DNA of 64,000 nt from Parapristionchus giblindavisi (lineage: Eukaryota; Nematoda; Chromadorea; Rhabditida; Diplogasteridae). The stretch covers positions 310,001 to 374,000 of the forward strand of contig CALSFV010000037.1 of the NCBI GenBank assembly GCA_943737045.1, read 5' to 3'. The notes under the pieces were generated by a model, which was not told where the DNA came from, ran no database searches, and saw only the letters and a list, made by a program, of their open reading frames with translations. Made by a program: the position numbers and the translations under genes. Positions within the stretch are counted from its first letter, which is position 1. The number at the start of each line of letters is the position of its first letter. Shown in pieces: positions 23,300-35,800 of this stretch.

Positions 23300-23686
23300 A
23301 AGGGCCGCTACTCTAGACCAGTTCAAAAGTATAGTATAAAAGTCTAGAATACAAGGCTCTTTCTTTCGTGTTTAGTTTATTTTTCGTCCCCATTTGGAAG
23401 AGTCGAAGTGGTGTAATGGTCTAAGGCGCGCCCCATCATTCCATCTGTCCTGGGTTCAATTCCCGATCGTTTCACTGCCTCCGCCCCCCCCCCGGAATTG
23501 GTAGTGACTAGATCACGCGGTAAAGTATGTATGTCCAAAGAAGAGATTAGGCCCTCCAGACTGAATTGACCTTGAAAGATCGCTGGCCTAGCAGTGATCA
23601 CCAGCAGGACTTCGTGTGAATTGAATAACGGGTTGTACTTTTACCTTTCCCCCTTTTGGACTGGTTCGGTGTTCTAGAGTAGTGCC
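23300..23686. mobile_element. TIR element carrying a tRNA-headed SINE
   Basis: Ends AAGGGCCGCTACTCTAGACC and TGTTCTAGAGTAGTGCC; flanking AGCTG direct repeats (23295-23299, 23687-23691). Sister 5' regions read 'tttgagctgtaggttatc' without it (about 39047). Inside, about 23400-23645, is a SINE-like insert: tRNA-like head with TGGTGTAATGGTCTAAGGCG and GGGTTCAATTCC, and a tail 'gcctagcagtgatcaccagcagga...ttgaataacgggt'. The tail alone recurs at about 23803-23856 and 59696-59765. A short relative of the outer element is at about 30702-30842. Confidence 0.65.
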
Positions 23687-23909
23687 AGCTGTAGGTTATC
23701 TGAGTCTAACACTCACTTCGCACTTCCTGAGATACATTGCTCACAAATCATTATAAACGAATCTAACTCGTTCCATCTCATCTGCCTCTTTCCATTTCAA
23801 TTGCCTAGCAGTGAACACCCGTGTGCATTGAATAAGCTGTACCTTTACCTTACCTTTTTACCATCTCCTCTTTCCCTTCCTCTTCTTCATCATCTTTTCT
23901 TCTCTATAG

Positions 23910-25409
23910 GAATCGCCTCCTCTTCTTCACAATCAACAATCACTACCAACAATGTCTGCAGCGGTAATGCATTCATAATTATAATTATAATATTTAGGTT
24001 TTTTTTAAATTATATATATTTTTATATGTATATATTTTAATATTTTAAGAAGAGGATCCTCGATTTTTTCGTGACTATGCGAGGCAGGAAAAACTATAGA
24101 TATCTTTCAGAATACAAAAATAGATATTAGTCGTACTTTATTGCTGGTAATTTATTTATTTATCGTGCACCGCAAGGGTGTTTCAACAAGTACAAAGTGT
24201 TCGAGTGCAAGAAAAATATGTGAAAGATCAAAATTATTTAAAGAGTGGTGGATGGGGATGGGGGAAGGTGAGAGGTAATGCAATCGATAATGAATTAATA
24301 GTGCAATGAAGGTTACTGTAGATACCGTAACTGATACTGTATATGGAACATACTGTGGATGAAATAATTGTATTGATTCAGGCGGATTCTGTTTACGAAG
24401 GAACGAGACATGCGGTGCAAAAAGTCGACGATACTGTAAGTTCAAGATATTATTATCGATTTTTGTCATGTTCATATTATGCCTTGATAAATTCTTATTA
24501 TTAAGAATTTCGAAATTCCAACTCTACGCTCTGGCAAGGTTCCCCTACATTGTCCACGAGAAAGCATTGCCAGAGCGGAGAGTAAAATTATCTCGCAGTG
24601 AGCCTTTAAAGATGGGGACCCACTAAAAGAATCATTGGCTCCTACCACGATGGGAATGGGACCCCCACACTTATACTGTAAATAAAAAGTGTTTAATGTT
24701 CAGTTTGCGATCAGCACTCACAAGTCTGTCAGCCTTTGCCCTCTCACTAGGCCCCTTCCCATCTATCTTTCACCATTCCCTGCGCTATTGAACATCTTTC
24801 AATCGTGATTATACCAATCAATACGCAGAATCATTATAAAAGAAATAGTATGTGGTGACTTATACGACTTTTCCTACCATCCTGTCTTCACAGTGCATTC
24901 ACGAAAATATTCGTGGGACACCACCTTTAAAGCGAAATCCCAAGCTAATTTAAAAATCTCCGCTCTGGCCACACTCACTCGCTTTCTTTGTCTACGAGAG
25001 AGTATTGCCAGAGCGGAGAGTAAAATATAAAAAAAAAATTTAGACCAGCTCGGCTGTCCAAGGAAACAAAGATTGTGTCAACAAGGCAAGTGCAGCAGTT
25101 TCTGAAAAAGTAAGAAATATCAAAATTTCGAAATTATAAAAACAACTATTTTTAGACCAGCTCCGCTGATCAGGGAACCAAATATGGTGTAAACAGAGCA
25201 AGAGAGGTAGTTTCTGATACTGTAAGAACAATTGACTAAACGGACCGAAACCTTTGTCAATGGTCTACGCTCTCTCGTTGTTAGAGAACACAGAAATAGT
25301 GTGCGCAATGAAGTGGCCATTGAGAGAGGTGTCCCTCGCTTAATCAATGTTTTAAATAATCAAAATCTTATTTAAGGCTTGCTCGACATACCATGGACTT
25401 AAGGATTAA
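23910..25409 (+). CDS. U5: short 22-residue exon-repeat protein
   Basis: First exon 23910-23963, ATG at 23952 (M-S-A-A). Exon 2, 24382-24435, encodes ADSVYEGTRHAVQKVDDT. The exon 3 region has been replaced by TTAA elements (family A fragments about 24518-24609 and 24927-25026 around a family B-like element). Repeat exons are 25044-25109 and 25156-25221. The terminal exon 25377-25409 is shortened (ACSTYHGLKD-stop). Predicted about 76 residues. Repeat residues are altered (SADQGTKYG, REVVSDT), so the copy may be drifting. AATAAA is near 25860. Confidence 0.6.
24606..24930. mobile_element. TTAA element, family B-like, between family A fragments
   Basis: TTAAAGATGGGGACCC at the left and GTGGGACACCACCTTTAA at the right, flanked by TTAA. 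It shares 'gtcttcacag' and 'acgaaaatattcgtg' with other B copies, but the tRNA-like core is not recognisable. Both ends abut family A sequence. Confidence 0.55.
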
Positions 25410-25416
25410 TAGATTC

Positions 25417-25592
25417 ACTCACAGAAAAAAAAACCCTAGCTCATGTACCCTTGTGCACCAAACACTAAACGGTTAGGGTTTGAAACACTTACATTCAAGG
25501 ATTTTAACCCTGAGAACTCTTAAATACAAGTGTTTCAAACCCTAACCATTTAGTGTTTGGTGTACATGAGCGAGGTTTTTTTCTGTGAGTAT
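25417..25592. mobile_element. Foldback element 3' of U5
   Basis: The left arm (ACTCACAGAAAAAAAAACCC..CTCATGTAC...GTTAGGGTTTGAAACACTT) is mirrored by the right arm. Related one-armed sequences occur downstream of most units (22613, 28970, 37995, 47937, 56668), always shortly after the AATAAA signals, so this element was part of the ancestral duplicated unit. Confidence 0.65.
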
Positions 25593-26335
25593 AGACATAA
25601 CATTCATTCCTCGAATATTCTCTTCAACTATGTTCTGCCTAAGAAGAATTAACATCCAACTTCATATTTCACAAATACATTAACCTTAACAGATAGATTA
25701 GTATTCGATTCTCCATGTTTATTTTTTCTTCTTCCATATTTCATTCTATCCGTTTGTTCTGCCTAACAATAAGATTAATTAACTTCCATTCCAGTTATTA
25801 TCCTCGTAATATTTGTATTAATTCAGTGCAACTATGTGCAAATATATGAATCTATAAAACAAATAAATGTATTAAATTTATGGATTTTTATTTTTGTTTC
25901 ATTCATAGTGCGTACTTTGTTTCCGTTATGCAACGTTTGGGATCGCGTTATGCGACTTGCTAGGCATCAACTACCAAAACGATGAACAAACCAAAGAGAA
26001 CCGACTTGTCTTACTGCAACCTTTCTTTAGACTAATGAATAGCAGTCTTTTATGAGGTACTATCAAAGGTATGGACAGAGTACAAACTTTTGCTGGAAAC
26101 CATTAATCGACTAACGAACAGAACTACTTCGTCGACGCCAGTTCGATCCCCACCAGGAGCAAAAACTTTTGCAGATTTTAAAAATTTTTATTACTATTTT
26201 GTATGCCTTAAATTGTAGGGACTTTCGTTCGTGTATATTTTTTGTGTATATGTGATGTTTGCTTACATAATTAAAAAAAGGTTTCATAATGTTTTCTAAA
26301 ATGAAGTATTTTGCACACTAAAAAAATGTTTTTGC

Positions 26336-26745
26336 TGTCGTGTTGCAATTCTCAACGTTCGCGAACAGCTGCATTTTTGCACAGAAAACTATTTTTTTTG
26401 TTTACGCGTTACTATTCTCAGTGTTCGCGAGGAACAACAACCATCGTTCCACTGTCCAAAGATCACCATCCAACTACACTCCACATTCTCCCTCTCCTTC
26501 TCTCCCTCTCCCTCTACCATCTGTCCCTCTCCTTCTCTTTGCAGTCTCCCTCTTTCTCTCCCTCTCCCTCTACCATCTGTCCCTCTCCTTCTCTTTGCAT
26601 TCTCCCTCTCCATCTCCCTCTCCCTCTACCATCTGTCCCTCCCCTTCACTTCACATTCTCCCTCTTTCTCTCCCTCTCCTTCTCAATGCATTCTCCCTCT
26701 CCCTCTCCCTCTCCCTCTCCCTCTCCCTCTACCATCTCTCCATCC
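26336..26745 (+). repeat. 5' motif and polypyrimidine array before U6
   Basis: Two partial GTCGTGTTGCAATTCTCAACGTTCG-like motifs are followed by tandem CTCCCTCTACCATCTGTCCC units. Open frames here are compositional only. Confidence 0.6.
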
Positions 26746-27203
26746 ATTTCTCACTTTTTCTGTTGCTTGTTTTTGACTAGACCATCAATTCTCCACCCAC
26801 TTTCAGCATGACTTTATTTCTGTTATAATCTCCATCATCATCATAATATGTCATTTCTTTTCTTCATCGAGTCTTATATCAATATTCATATCGTTGTTCT
26901 CTTCTCTTCATTCATATCAAATTTCCCCTTTGACTTCACAATTATCCATCACTTTCGTTCAAATAAACTACCAAACAATCATTCTATTCCTTCTTTTCCT
27001 TGATTCAACCCGTTTCTATGTATTCTCTATCATTTACCCCACTATCGGTGAACTCTCATATTTGAGTTGTAGGTTATCTAACAAGGTAATCTAAGGAACA
27101 TGAAAAAACATGGCAAGACAGCTGAGACAGCACCACAAACCAGCCGAGAAAGTTGTTTAAAATGAGAATAAAATGAACCTAAGGTAAGTATTAACACTAA
27201 GTC

Positions 27204-27327
27204 TAATGCGGTGTTATGTAAATTTTCAAATCGTGCGCACGCCGTAACCTCCGGCGCAACACCGGAGACGTTACGAAGACGTTACGGAGGAGGTCATGCG
27301 CACGTTTTGAAAATGTAGCACGGCATA
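27204..27327. mobile_element. MITE with TAATG(C/T)GGTGTTA ends
   Basis: TAATGCGGTGTTATGTAAATTTTC...AAAATGTAGCACGGCATAA with an internal GTAACCTCCGG/CCGGAGACGTTAC palindrome. It interrupts the conserved 5' module between its tandem splice-donor strings. Relatives: 41233-41519 and 49103-49576. Confidence 0.55.
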
Positions 27328-27606
27328 AGGTCTAGGTCATCTCAATCGTTCTCTCATATGCGAGATAACTAATCTAGCTTCTCTAGTCCGTTTTAATATC
27401 TCGAGCAAGAGAGTATGATCCAAAGTGTCTTTTTTTTAAAGAGAGTTTGGGATAAGCCTCTTTATGGTAGTGCATTTCTAACAAATGTTTTATTTAATTA
27501 TCCATTTATTCTTCATTTCTGTTGAATATTCCCATATAAATGCATTTAACTCTTTCCATCTCCTCTTCCCCTTCCTCCTCTTCTTCATCATTTCTTTTTT
27601 TTACAG

Positions 27607-28724
27607 GAATCATCTCCACTTCTTCAATAACAATACTGATCACCAACAATGTCCGCAAAGGTATCATTCAAATCACGTATTTATGAATATTTAAAAAAAT
27701 ATATATACTGGAAATCACTAGCGCTTAATTCTATTTTTTTCCCTTGTAAATGATACGATGAGTAATAGACAATCAATGTCCGGAACGGTACCGCATAAGT
27801 CTAGAACATGGAACGGACCGTATAAAGTACACTTGTTTATTTGGTACGATGAGTAGTCGGTACAGTTTACAGATGGATGAGAGTCCATTATTTTAGTGCA
27901 GATATGTCCTAATGTTTTATGAAGGGACCCCCGTTTTCGTGACCAAATTTGTCAGGCGGAACTATAGATCTCATCTGCCCTGAATGTTTTGTAAACTAAA
28001 CTAAGTAAACTTGTTTTCTTTGTACAACAGCGTCCACAATGATAATGCCTTGTCCCATTAAAAACGTTTTGTATTAGGGGAGTTGGATCGACGGTTGTGC
28101 ATGGCTTGTTTAGCCACGAAAAAATTCGAGGGACCCTTTATTTATTAATGCTGGTACGGCAAATATGCAATTAAGCGTTCTGTTAAAGGCACACCCCTGT
28201 CACTTTTTTTAATCTAGGAGCCAGCATTGCCAGAGCGGAGAGTAAAACTAGCTCGGGGGCCTTCAACATGTCCGGAACTGCGGATTCTGGAACTTGATTA
28301 TTATTTGTAAAATGAATATTAAAATACATTTTAGACCAGCTCGGTTTACCAGGATACCAAAGATGCTGCTAACAGAGCAGGAGCAGCTATCTCCGATACT
28401 GTAAGAAATCACTATCAATATTCCGAAATTTCACGCCATTTTTCAGGCCAACTCCGCTTACGAAGGAACCAAGGATGGATTAAACAAAGCTGGATCAGCT
28501 ATTTCTGATACTGTAGGAAATCAATATCATCATTTCGAAAATACAAAACCTTTTTTTTCAGGCCAGCTCAGCCTACCAAGGTACCAAAGATGGGTTAAAC
28601 AAAGCTGGAGCAGCTATTTCTGATACTGTATGAATGTTTAGACTTTTTAAAATAATCGAAATCTCTTTTTTAGGCCAGCTCTGCTTACCACGGAGTTAAG
28701 GATGCTGTTAACAGAAATACATAA
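27607..28724 (+). CDS. U6: 22-residue exon-repeat protein (M-S-A-K type)
   Basis: First exon 27607-27660 after TTTTACAG, ATG at 27649 giving M-S-A-K. Its intron 1 is homologous to that of U9 (shared 'gataccggtaccgttcc'-type segment, inverted), which also starts M-S-A-K. Exon 2 is not found. Exon 3 is split by a family A element (about 28185-28268). Repeat exons 28335-28400, 28447-28512 (donor GTAGGA) and 28562-28627 (donor GTATGA) encode units such as ASSAYQGTKDG and LNKAGAAISDT. The terminal exon 28674-28724 ends VNRNT-stop. Skipping exon 3 gives 86 residues. AATAAA is near 28925-28942. Confidence 0.7.
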
Positions 28725-29139
28725 TATTGATTTCTCGAATACAACTGATTCTGCATAAGAAGAATTCACATCCATCTTCATATTTTGCAAATACTTCAAC
28801 CTTAACAGATAGATTAGTACTCTACTCCATGTTTGTTTTTTTTTAAACTTCCATATTTGATTCTATCCGTTTTTTTTCATTATTCGCTTGTCTCAATCGA
28901 TCTATCGGCGAATAATCTGAATGAAATAAATTAATAAATAACACTGGTACAGTAGTATCACACACCCACAAAAGCTGTTAGAGGTATGAACCCTAACCCA
29001 AACCATAAGTGTTTTCAGAGGCAAACCCCTTTCTGTCAAGGGTTTGGCCAGAGGGTCAACTAGGGTTTGAAACCCCGGTTGATTCTGCTCCGATTTATGG
29101 AATCCCCAGTTGATTATGCACGAATCTAAGATCGAGTCC

Positions 29140-29540
29140 ATCCTTCGAAATTATTCCAGACACGTGTTTCGGAAGTGCCATTTATTGACCGTATAAAATA
29201 CACTTGTTTATTTGGTACGAGAGTAGCCAACCACATCCACAATGTGTTTCTATGTTTAGAGAGGGAATCCAAACGAGATAGTAGGTAGATCAGAGAGAGC
29301 GAGGAAGGAAGGGAGGAAAGAGTGGAATTGATCGATAGTTTTTTCTCTGTTTAGCAGCCAGTAGCAAGGCAATTAGACAAGTACATTTTATACGGACTAT
29401 ACCGTGCGCTGTCTACAGTGATCGTCTACTCAAGCTCAACCTCCCCTCATTAGAATGTAGACGAAACCAAAACGGCATTATCATATAAGATTATCCATAA
29501 TTTTGAAGACTTAGACCCTTGCTCATTGTTTAGAGAAAGG
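29140..29540 (+). pseudogene. LINE fragment split by a family E MITE
   Basis: 29145-29183 and 29400-29540 match, in opposite orientation, the C-terminal reverse transcriptase region at about 10400-10560 (encoding NYSRHVFRKCHLPY and LLKLNLPSLECRR). Between them sits a family E MITE (29187-29396) with ends TGACCGTATAAAATACAC and TACATTTTATACGGAC. The complete copy at 10.5 kb is the empty site. Frame breaks show the fragment is dead. Confidence 0.75.
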
Positions 29541-29586
29541 AGAAGGTCGATTAGAACGGGAAATGAAGATGGGGGACCTTACATAG

Positions 29587-29785
29587 GGGACTAGAGTTGG
29601 CTATTCGGGGGTTGCGGGCCCGCAACGTCCTTTCTGTAATAATAATATGTGCGCGGGGTACACGCGACGGGTTTGAAGAGAGCGGCGAAGGCGCTGAGAA
29701 AGGGGCGTGGCCTCGCAAGACACGATGCGGGCCCGCATTAGCATGCGGGACCGAATCCCGTATAGCCAACCATAGGTGGACATGC
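29587..29785. mobile_element. GC-rich TIR element
   Basis: TAGAGTTGGCTATTCGGGGG...GCGGGCCCGCA is mirrored by GACCGAATCCCGTATAGCCAAC; it shares its end with the MITE at 2624-2746. GC content is far above its neighbours, which opens a 151-codon frame that I do not regard as a gene. Related 'gtagccaactcta' sequence at about 29931 may be the outer right end. Confidence 0.55.
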
Positions 29786-29999
29786 AGGGGGAAGGCTGTG
29801 CGTAAACCGGGGAAGTGGGGGAGGCAAGGCTGTTCACATGGTTATTTTTTTACGAATTCGACTGGAACTTTTCCAATTTTGACTATGCGCAAAGGAGGCA
29901 AGGCTGTTCGTTTTCACTCGCCCACCTATGTAGCCAACTCTATAAGGAACCCCTCTTGTGCATCGTTGTCCTGCATAGTAATAAGATTAGCCATTATAA

Positions 30000-31190
30000 T
30001 TAGGCTATGTAAAGGTGTTGCAACTTATGAAGATCTAACCATGCAACTCTGAAAATATTGTAAAATCCGAAAATGTATACAATTTTTTATGTTAAAGGTT
30101 ATGTCCAAGTGCATTAAAACACCAAAAAAACTAAAACCTAGCCCTGTTCGCGTCTATCAACCTTCCCTAAACTAACTTTACCCTCTATCTACCAGCCACT
30201 TTCTCCTTCTGCCTCTTCCTCTCATCATCTGTGTTATAATCTTGAACATCATACCAATATGATATCACCTCTTCTTTTGCATGGGGAGCAAAAAATAAAG
30301 TATATATTAGAGTTGACCGATTATATAATGGACATCACGTTAGTTTGGAGGGGGGGGGGGGTGATCAATTCGGCAACGGATCATAAATCGGTTGTGAGAT
30401 GGCCTATGGCAGCAAAATTTGTACCATTGTTATCAGTAGGAAGGTATTGGGCTATCGCAACCGTCTGGAATCAAGAACCGATTTTTTTTCATTCGATCCA
30501 TGACACCGTGTTCATGGTTGAGAATGGTCGAGGTCAATCAATTCATGATGGTCCGAGATAAAATACTATTTACTATTATAGCAACACTGGCAATGAGTTA
30601 ACTTCTATTGTTCTGGATACCTTAACACGACCTAACGTAATTATAATGCACACAGAGTGATTTTCCATGCAATATAAGCAATACCTCCTTAGTCCTCATC
30701 CCGGAACTACTTCAGAATAGGGTACCAGTCCAAAATAATAGTATAATTGTCTAATAAAAACGCCCTTCTCTTGTGTTTATTTCATTTTTCATGTCCTTTT
30801 GTACTTGCCCGGTGTTCTGGTACCCTATTCTGAAGTAGTGCCCTCATCCCTCCCTCCATAGTCCCTCCCTAGTCCCTAGTCCGTCATGCAAACTCAAGGG
30901 CAACCTTAAATTGATTGTTTGATTCATATCCACAATTGATATTGATTGATAAGATCAGTCTTATGTAATGGTGTACGAGCAACTAATATACTATGGGCGC
31001 CCCAAAGTTATTTCTTCGTATCGAAACATGAAATTCACTGGTGCCGGTTGCTCATCTCTCTGTATTGCGGTCTAGCGATCGTAGCTACATATACCCTGAT
31101 GACTTCTTGTTTAATCTTGTGACCAAGTAACGAAAACTATACCTTCTTTAAACTGCCGTGTTTGAATCACTTACCTCGTCCTCACTATAA
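30000..31190. other. Intergenic stretch between U6 and U7
   Basis: Contains a U-type 5' fragment ('atgatatcacctcttcttttgcatggggagc' about 30258-30290), a G-run at 30348-30361 and a 140-bp MITE (about 30702-30842, ends GGAACTACTTCAGAATAGGG). A 100-codon frame at 30259-30561 starts inside the duplicated 5' sequence and shows no domain. No gene supported. Confidence 0.45.
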
Positions 31191-31554
31191 TAATGTGTTG
31201 TATTATCACTCTCACTTTATTATTTATTTTGTATTCTTTATTTCCATTCTGTATTCTCATTATAAATGAATTTAGCTCTTTCCACCTCCTCCGTCCCTAC
31301 CAGGAGCAAAATCTTTTGCAGATTCTTTGTTCTTGTATTTTGTGTAACTTGAATTGTAGGAGATTTCGTTCGCGTATATTTCCTCTGCATATGTGATTTT
31401 TGCTTAGACAAATATTCAAAATATGTTTGCATAATATTTCCAAAGATGAAGCATTTGCTTTTTGCACAGAAGGCTATTTTTATTTTGTTTTCGCGTGGCT
31501 ATTCTCACCGACCATCAACAACCATCCCTCCACTAACCAAACATCACCGTCCAA

Positions 31555-31845
31555 CTACACTCCGTCTTCTCCCTCTACCTCTCTTTGATTTCTCCCTCTC
31601 CTTCTCTCCCCCTCTCCCTCCGCCTTCTCCCTCTCCTTCTCCCTCTCCCTTTCCCTCTACCTCTCATTGATTTCTCCCTCTCCTTCTCCCTCTCCATTTT
31701 TGTTGCCGTGTAACTATTCTCAACGTTCCAGAGCATCAACAACCCTCTCTCCCTCTCCCTCTCCTGTCTCTCCCTCTCTACTTCTCTCCCTCTCCCTCTC
31801 CCCCTCTCTATTTCTCTCCCTCTCCCTCTCCCGTTACCATTTCAC
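31555..31845 (+). repeat. Polypyrimidine arrays and 5' motif before U7
   Basis: CTCCCTCTCCTTCTC-type tandem units interrupted at about 31699 by GTTGCCGTGTAACTATTCTC and AACGTTCCAGAG, the conserved 5' motif. Confidence 0.6.
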
Positions 31846-32822
31846 AATCCATTCCCTTCACTCTTCTTCTATTGCTTTTGTTGGACTAGACCATCCACTT
31901 TCAGTCCTCATTTCTCTTCTTTTTCTTCAGTTAGATATTATCACTAATCTTAATTATCTCCTCCATCATAATAATATGATATCATTTCGTGTTATATTCA
32001 TATTGTTGTTGTCTCCAGAGCGAATTCGTCCTTTGACTTCCCAATCGTCTGTGCCAGAGGTCGTATCCATGAACGTTGGCAAACCGTTTGTCGTCAGACG
32101 TGACGTCATAAGCGTAGGGGGATAATCTCTGGCAATCGCCTCTGCCTCTTGTGACATCGCGTTTTCCAGCAAACGGTTTTTCAACGTTCAGGGATACAGC
32201 CTCAGTTTAATTCAAATATTCTACCAATCAATCATTCTATTCCTTCTTTTCCTTGATTCAACCTATATCTATTTATTCTCTATCTATTACTCCATCGACG
32301 GCAAATTCTCTCATATTTGAGTTGTAGGTTATCTAACAAGGTTATCTGAAGAACATGAAAAAAATTCATGGGAATCCAGCCGAGACAACACCAGAAACGA
32401 GCCGAGAAAGTTGTGTGAAATGAAAATTAAATGAGTCTAAGGTAAGTATTAACACAAGTTTAAGGTAAGTCTAGGTTATCTCAATTATTGAAACGCTCTC
32501 TTATGTGTGAGATAACATAATGTTAGTCAGCTAATTCCAGTCCCTGTTACAATCTCGAGCGAGAGAGTATGGTCCAACTTGTATTTTTGAGAGAAGTAAG
32601 CTAACGATTCTTTATGGTAGTCCAGTTAGACAGCCTATCACTAGATAAATTTGCTTTATCACTCGCTTCTTCAATATAACTTTTATGCATTTCTAACAAA
32701 TCTTTGTTATTTATTGATTTATCTGTTGCTTATTTATGTTCCAATTCCCATTACAAATGTTTTTAACTCTTTCCCACCTCCTCTTCCCCTTCCTCTTCTT
32801 CTTCATCTTTTCTTCTCTATAG

Positions 32823-35800
32823 GATTCATCTCCTCTTCTTCACTATCAACAATGTCTGCAGCGGTAATGCATTCATTTAAAGGGACACCCCATGCTAATA
32901 TACTCTCCAATCTGCTCTCGCGTAGACTAAGAAAGCGAGAGAGTGTGGCCAGAACAGAGATATTCAATTTAGCTTGGGGTCTACCTTTAATACGAAATTA
33001 AGTTTACAATATATTGTGCTCGTATGATGCTCACAGTATCCTAAAGGCACACCACGAGCTAATTTGAAACTCCCCGCTCTGACCACACTCTCTCGCTTTC
33101 TCTGTGTACGATGGGTATTGGCAAAGCGGAGAGTGTTCATTACATTTGTGATTAGAGAAAGCAGTAAACTTACGTGAAGTATAGTATAAAGAACATGCAA
33201 ATGCACCCTAATAATATGCTATAACATGCAAATTAAACCAATAAGTTAGGTGTGAGTTAGTGGAGTGAAAATCGAGAGGAAGGCGAGAGAGTTCTGGGGC
33301 AAATATTTGGTTCCGATTGTTACTTAAAACACACTATCTGAGAGAATTCAACAACCGATTTTTTTCTTGGTATTGACGAAAACTGAATTTTCCGGTTTTA
33401 TGTATGATAATTACAGGCTCCATGAATGAAGTACACTGGTACTTGGAAATATCTTCCAATTGAAAATTCGCATCAAGGGGTGCGTTTGGTGTAGTTTGTC
33501 GATGTTTCCTATTAAGTTTATTTCGAATCCAATCGATTCGGGAGTGGGCGTACTCGACTCCTTGGAAAATTTTAAGAAACTATTGCCGAGGAGAGTTTTT
33601 CGAGCAAAGGTCAACGAACGTTGGAATTGGAAAAAAATATTACATTAAATTAATTCTCACTATTTTCCCATAGCGAACTACAATTTTTTATTTGCTTAAT
33701 AGCTTCTACATGTCATTGCACATCTTCAATTTAAAAAAAAAAAAGTATATTTTTTAAAAAATTACAAGTTTGTGAACGAATCAATTTTGTTTGCTGTATT
33801 CAATTGTGGTGAGGATTGGCGACGTTTCCAAAAAAAGTTTATTTCGAAACCAATCGATTCGGGAGTGGGCGCATTCAAATTCTTGTCTAATTCCAAGAAA
33901 ATATTGCTAAGGAGAGTTTTTCGATCAACGGTCAACGAACGCTGGAATTGGGAATTTTCGAAAAAAATGCTACATTAAATTAATTCCCACCCACTATTTT
34001 CCATAATTCTTACTGTGTAGAAGCGATTGAGCAAATAAAAAGTTTACATTCGCCATGGAAAATAGTGAGAATTAATTTAATGTAATATTTTTATCGAAAA
34101 TTCCCAATTCCAGCGTTCGTTGACCGTTGATCGAATAACTCCACGTCAGTTCAAAATGCGAAAGAGATGGGAATAGCGGGGCAACAGATATGCCGAGGTG
34201 ACCAAAACTGTGGCGTGCGCTTTGGCGCGTTTTTACAATAAACAGACCATAGTTCATTAGTCAGAGCGGCGCACCTCAGACAGGTTTGGTAGCGCGGCGG
34301 AGAGTGCGACAGAGAGAATCATTGGATGGCATCGCGCACGCATATCTTCTCTAATGCATCCCACCAAACCCGTCTGGCATCCGCCGCGCCCTCTTTATAT
34401 TCAATCGTTTTTGTGGAACTTCTTCCAGAGATGGTTCATTGTTGCCCCGCTATTCCAGAGGCTGAACTAACGTGACTCTCCTTAGCAATAGTTTCTTAGA
34501 ATTAGACAAGGATTCGAATGCGCCCACCACCGAATCGATTAGTTTCGAAATGAACTTTTGGGAAACGTCGCCAATCCTCACCACAATTAAATACAGCAAA
34601 CAAAATTGATTCGTTCACAAACTTGTAATTTTAAAAAAATAATACTTTTTAAAGTGAAGATGTGTAATGACATGTATCATACATAAAACCGGAAAATTCA
34701 TTTTTCGTCAATACCACACATATGAGGCCGTTTTCGTAAAAGTCGAACAAGGGTTGGTACAGGCCAAAAATTTTAATACCCTCAAAACTTGTGTACAGGG
34801 GTTTTCGACCTCGCTGATGAAGATGTGCATAGTAATTTTGGCTCTAGTGGTCCCGCAACGCCTGGGCGTGATTACGGTATAATCACGTTTTCAATCCGTT
34901 CTCGGTCCATGGTAGAGCTAGAGGTATGAAAATTGGGCTCCTGGGACAGAATTCGATGGCGATGATGGCTGTCTACTTTATTTGTTTTAAAATTTTCCAA
35001 AATGTCGATTATTGGAAATTTTGATTGAGACGGTTGCGAACCTAGCGAGTATGACAGTTCGAACCGGCGTGACGAGAGGATTCCAACGATGTATTTTGAG
35101 CCCTTATCTCCGTCGAGAAAGTTTTCATTGGCTCGATATAGTGATGCGCGCCTTGCAAGAGTACTCTCTCAATTCCGCACGCTATCTCGCACTCACGAGA
35201 GTGGCGAGAGAGCGTGCGGAAATGAGAGAGTGGCGAGGAAGCGCGCGGCATTGAGACGTAAACAACTCCTGATGCTGACGCAGATCATTATATCGAGCCA
35301 ATGAAGCTTTCTCGACGGAGATAAGGGCTCAAAATATATCGTTGGAATCCTCTCGCCACGCCGGTTCGAACTGTCATACTCGCTAGGCTCGCAAACGTCT
35401 CAATCAAAATTTCCAATATTCGACTTTTTGGAACATTTTCAAAAGAAATGAAGTACACAGCCATCATCGCCATCGAATTCTGCCCCAGGAGCCCAATTTT
35501 CATACTTCTAGCTCAACCACGGATGGAGAACGGCTTGAAAACGTGATGCTACCGTAATCTCGCCCAGGCGTTGCGGGACCACTGGAGCCAAAATGACTAT
35601 GCACATCTTCATCAGCGAGGTCGATAACCCCTATACACAAGTTTTGAGGGTATTAAATTTTTTGGCCTGTGCCAACCCTCCCCCAGATTTGTCCGACTCT
35701 TACACAAACGGCCTCATATGTGGATTTTCTCAGATAGCGTGATTTAAGTTTTTCTCTCCCAGTGTTCAGGCTAATTTGTTAAAAAAAGACAACGCGGTAG

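Noticed and set aside
29551..30052. A 151-codon frame in a GC-rich region
   Set aside because: Both strands are open because of the GC-rich inverted-repeat element; no similarity or exon signals.
30259..30561. A 100-codon frame before U7
   Set aside because: It starts inside duplicated 5' sequence, spans a 13-14-base G run and shows no family or domain.
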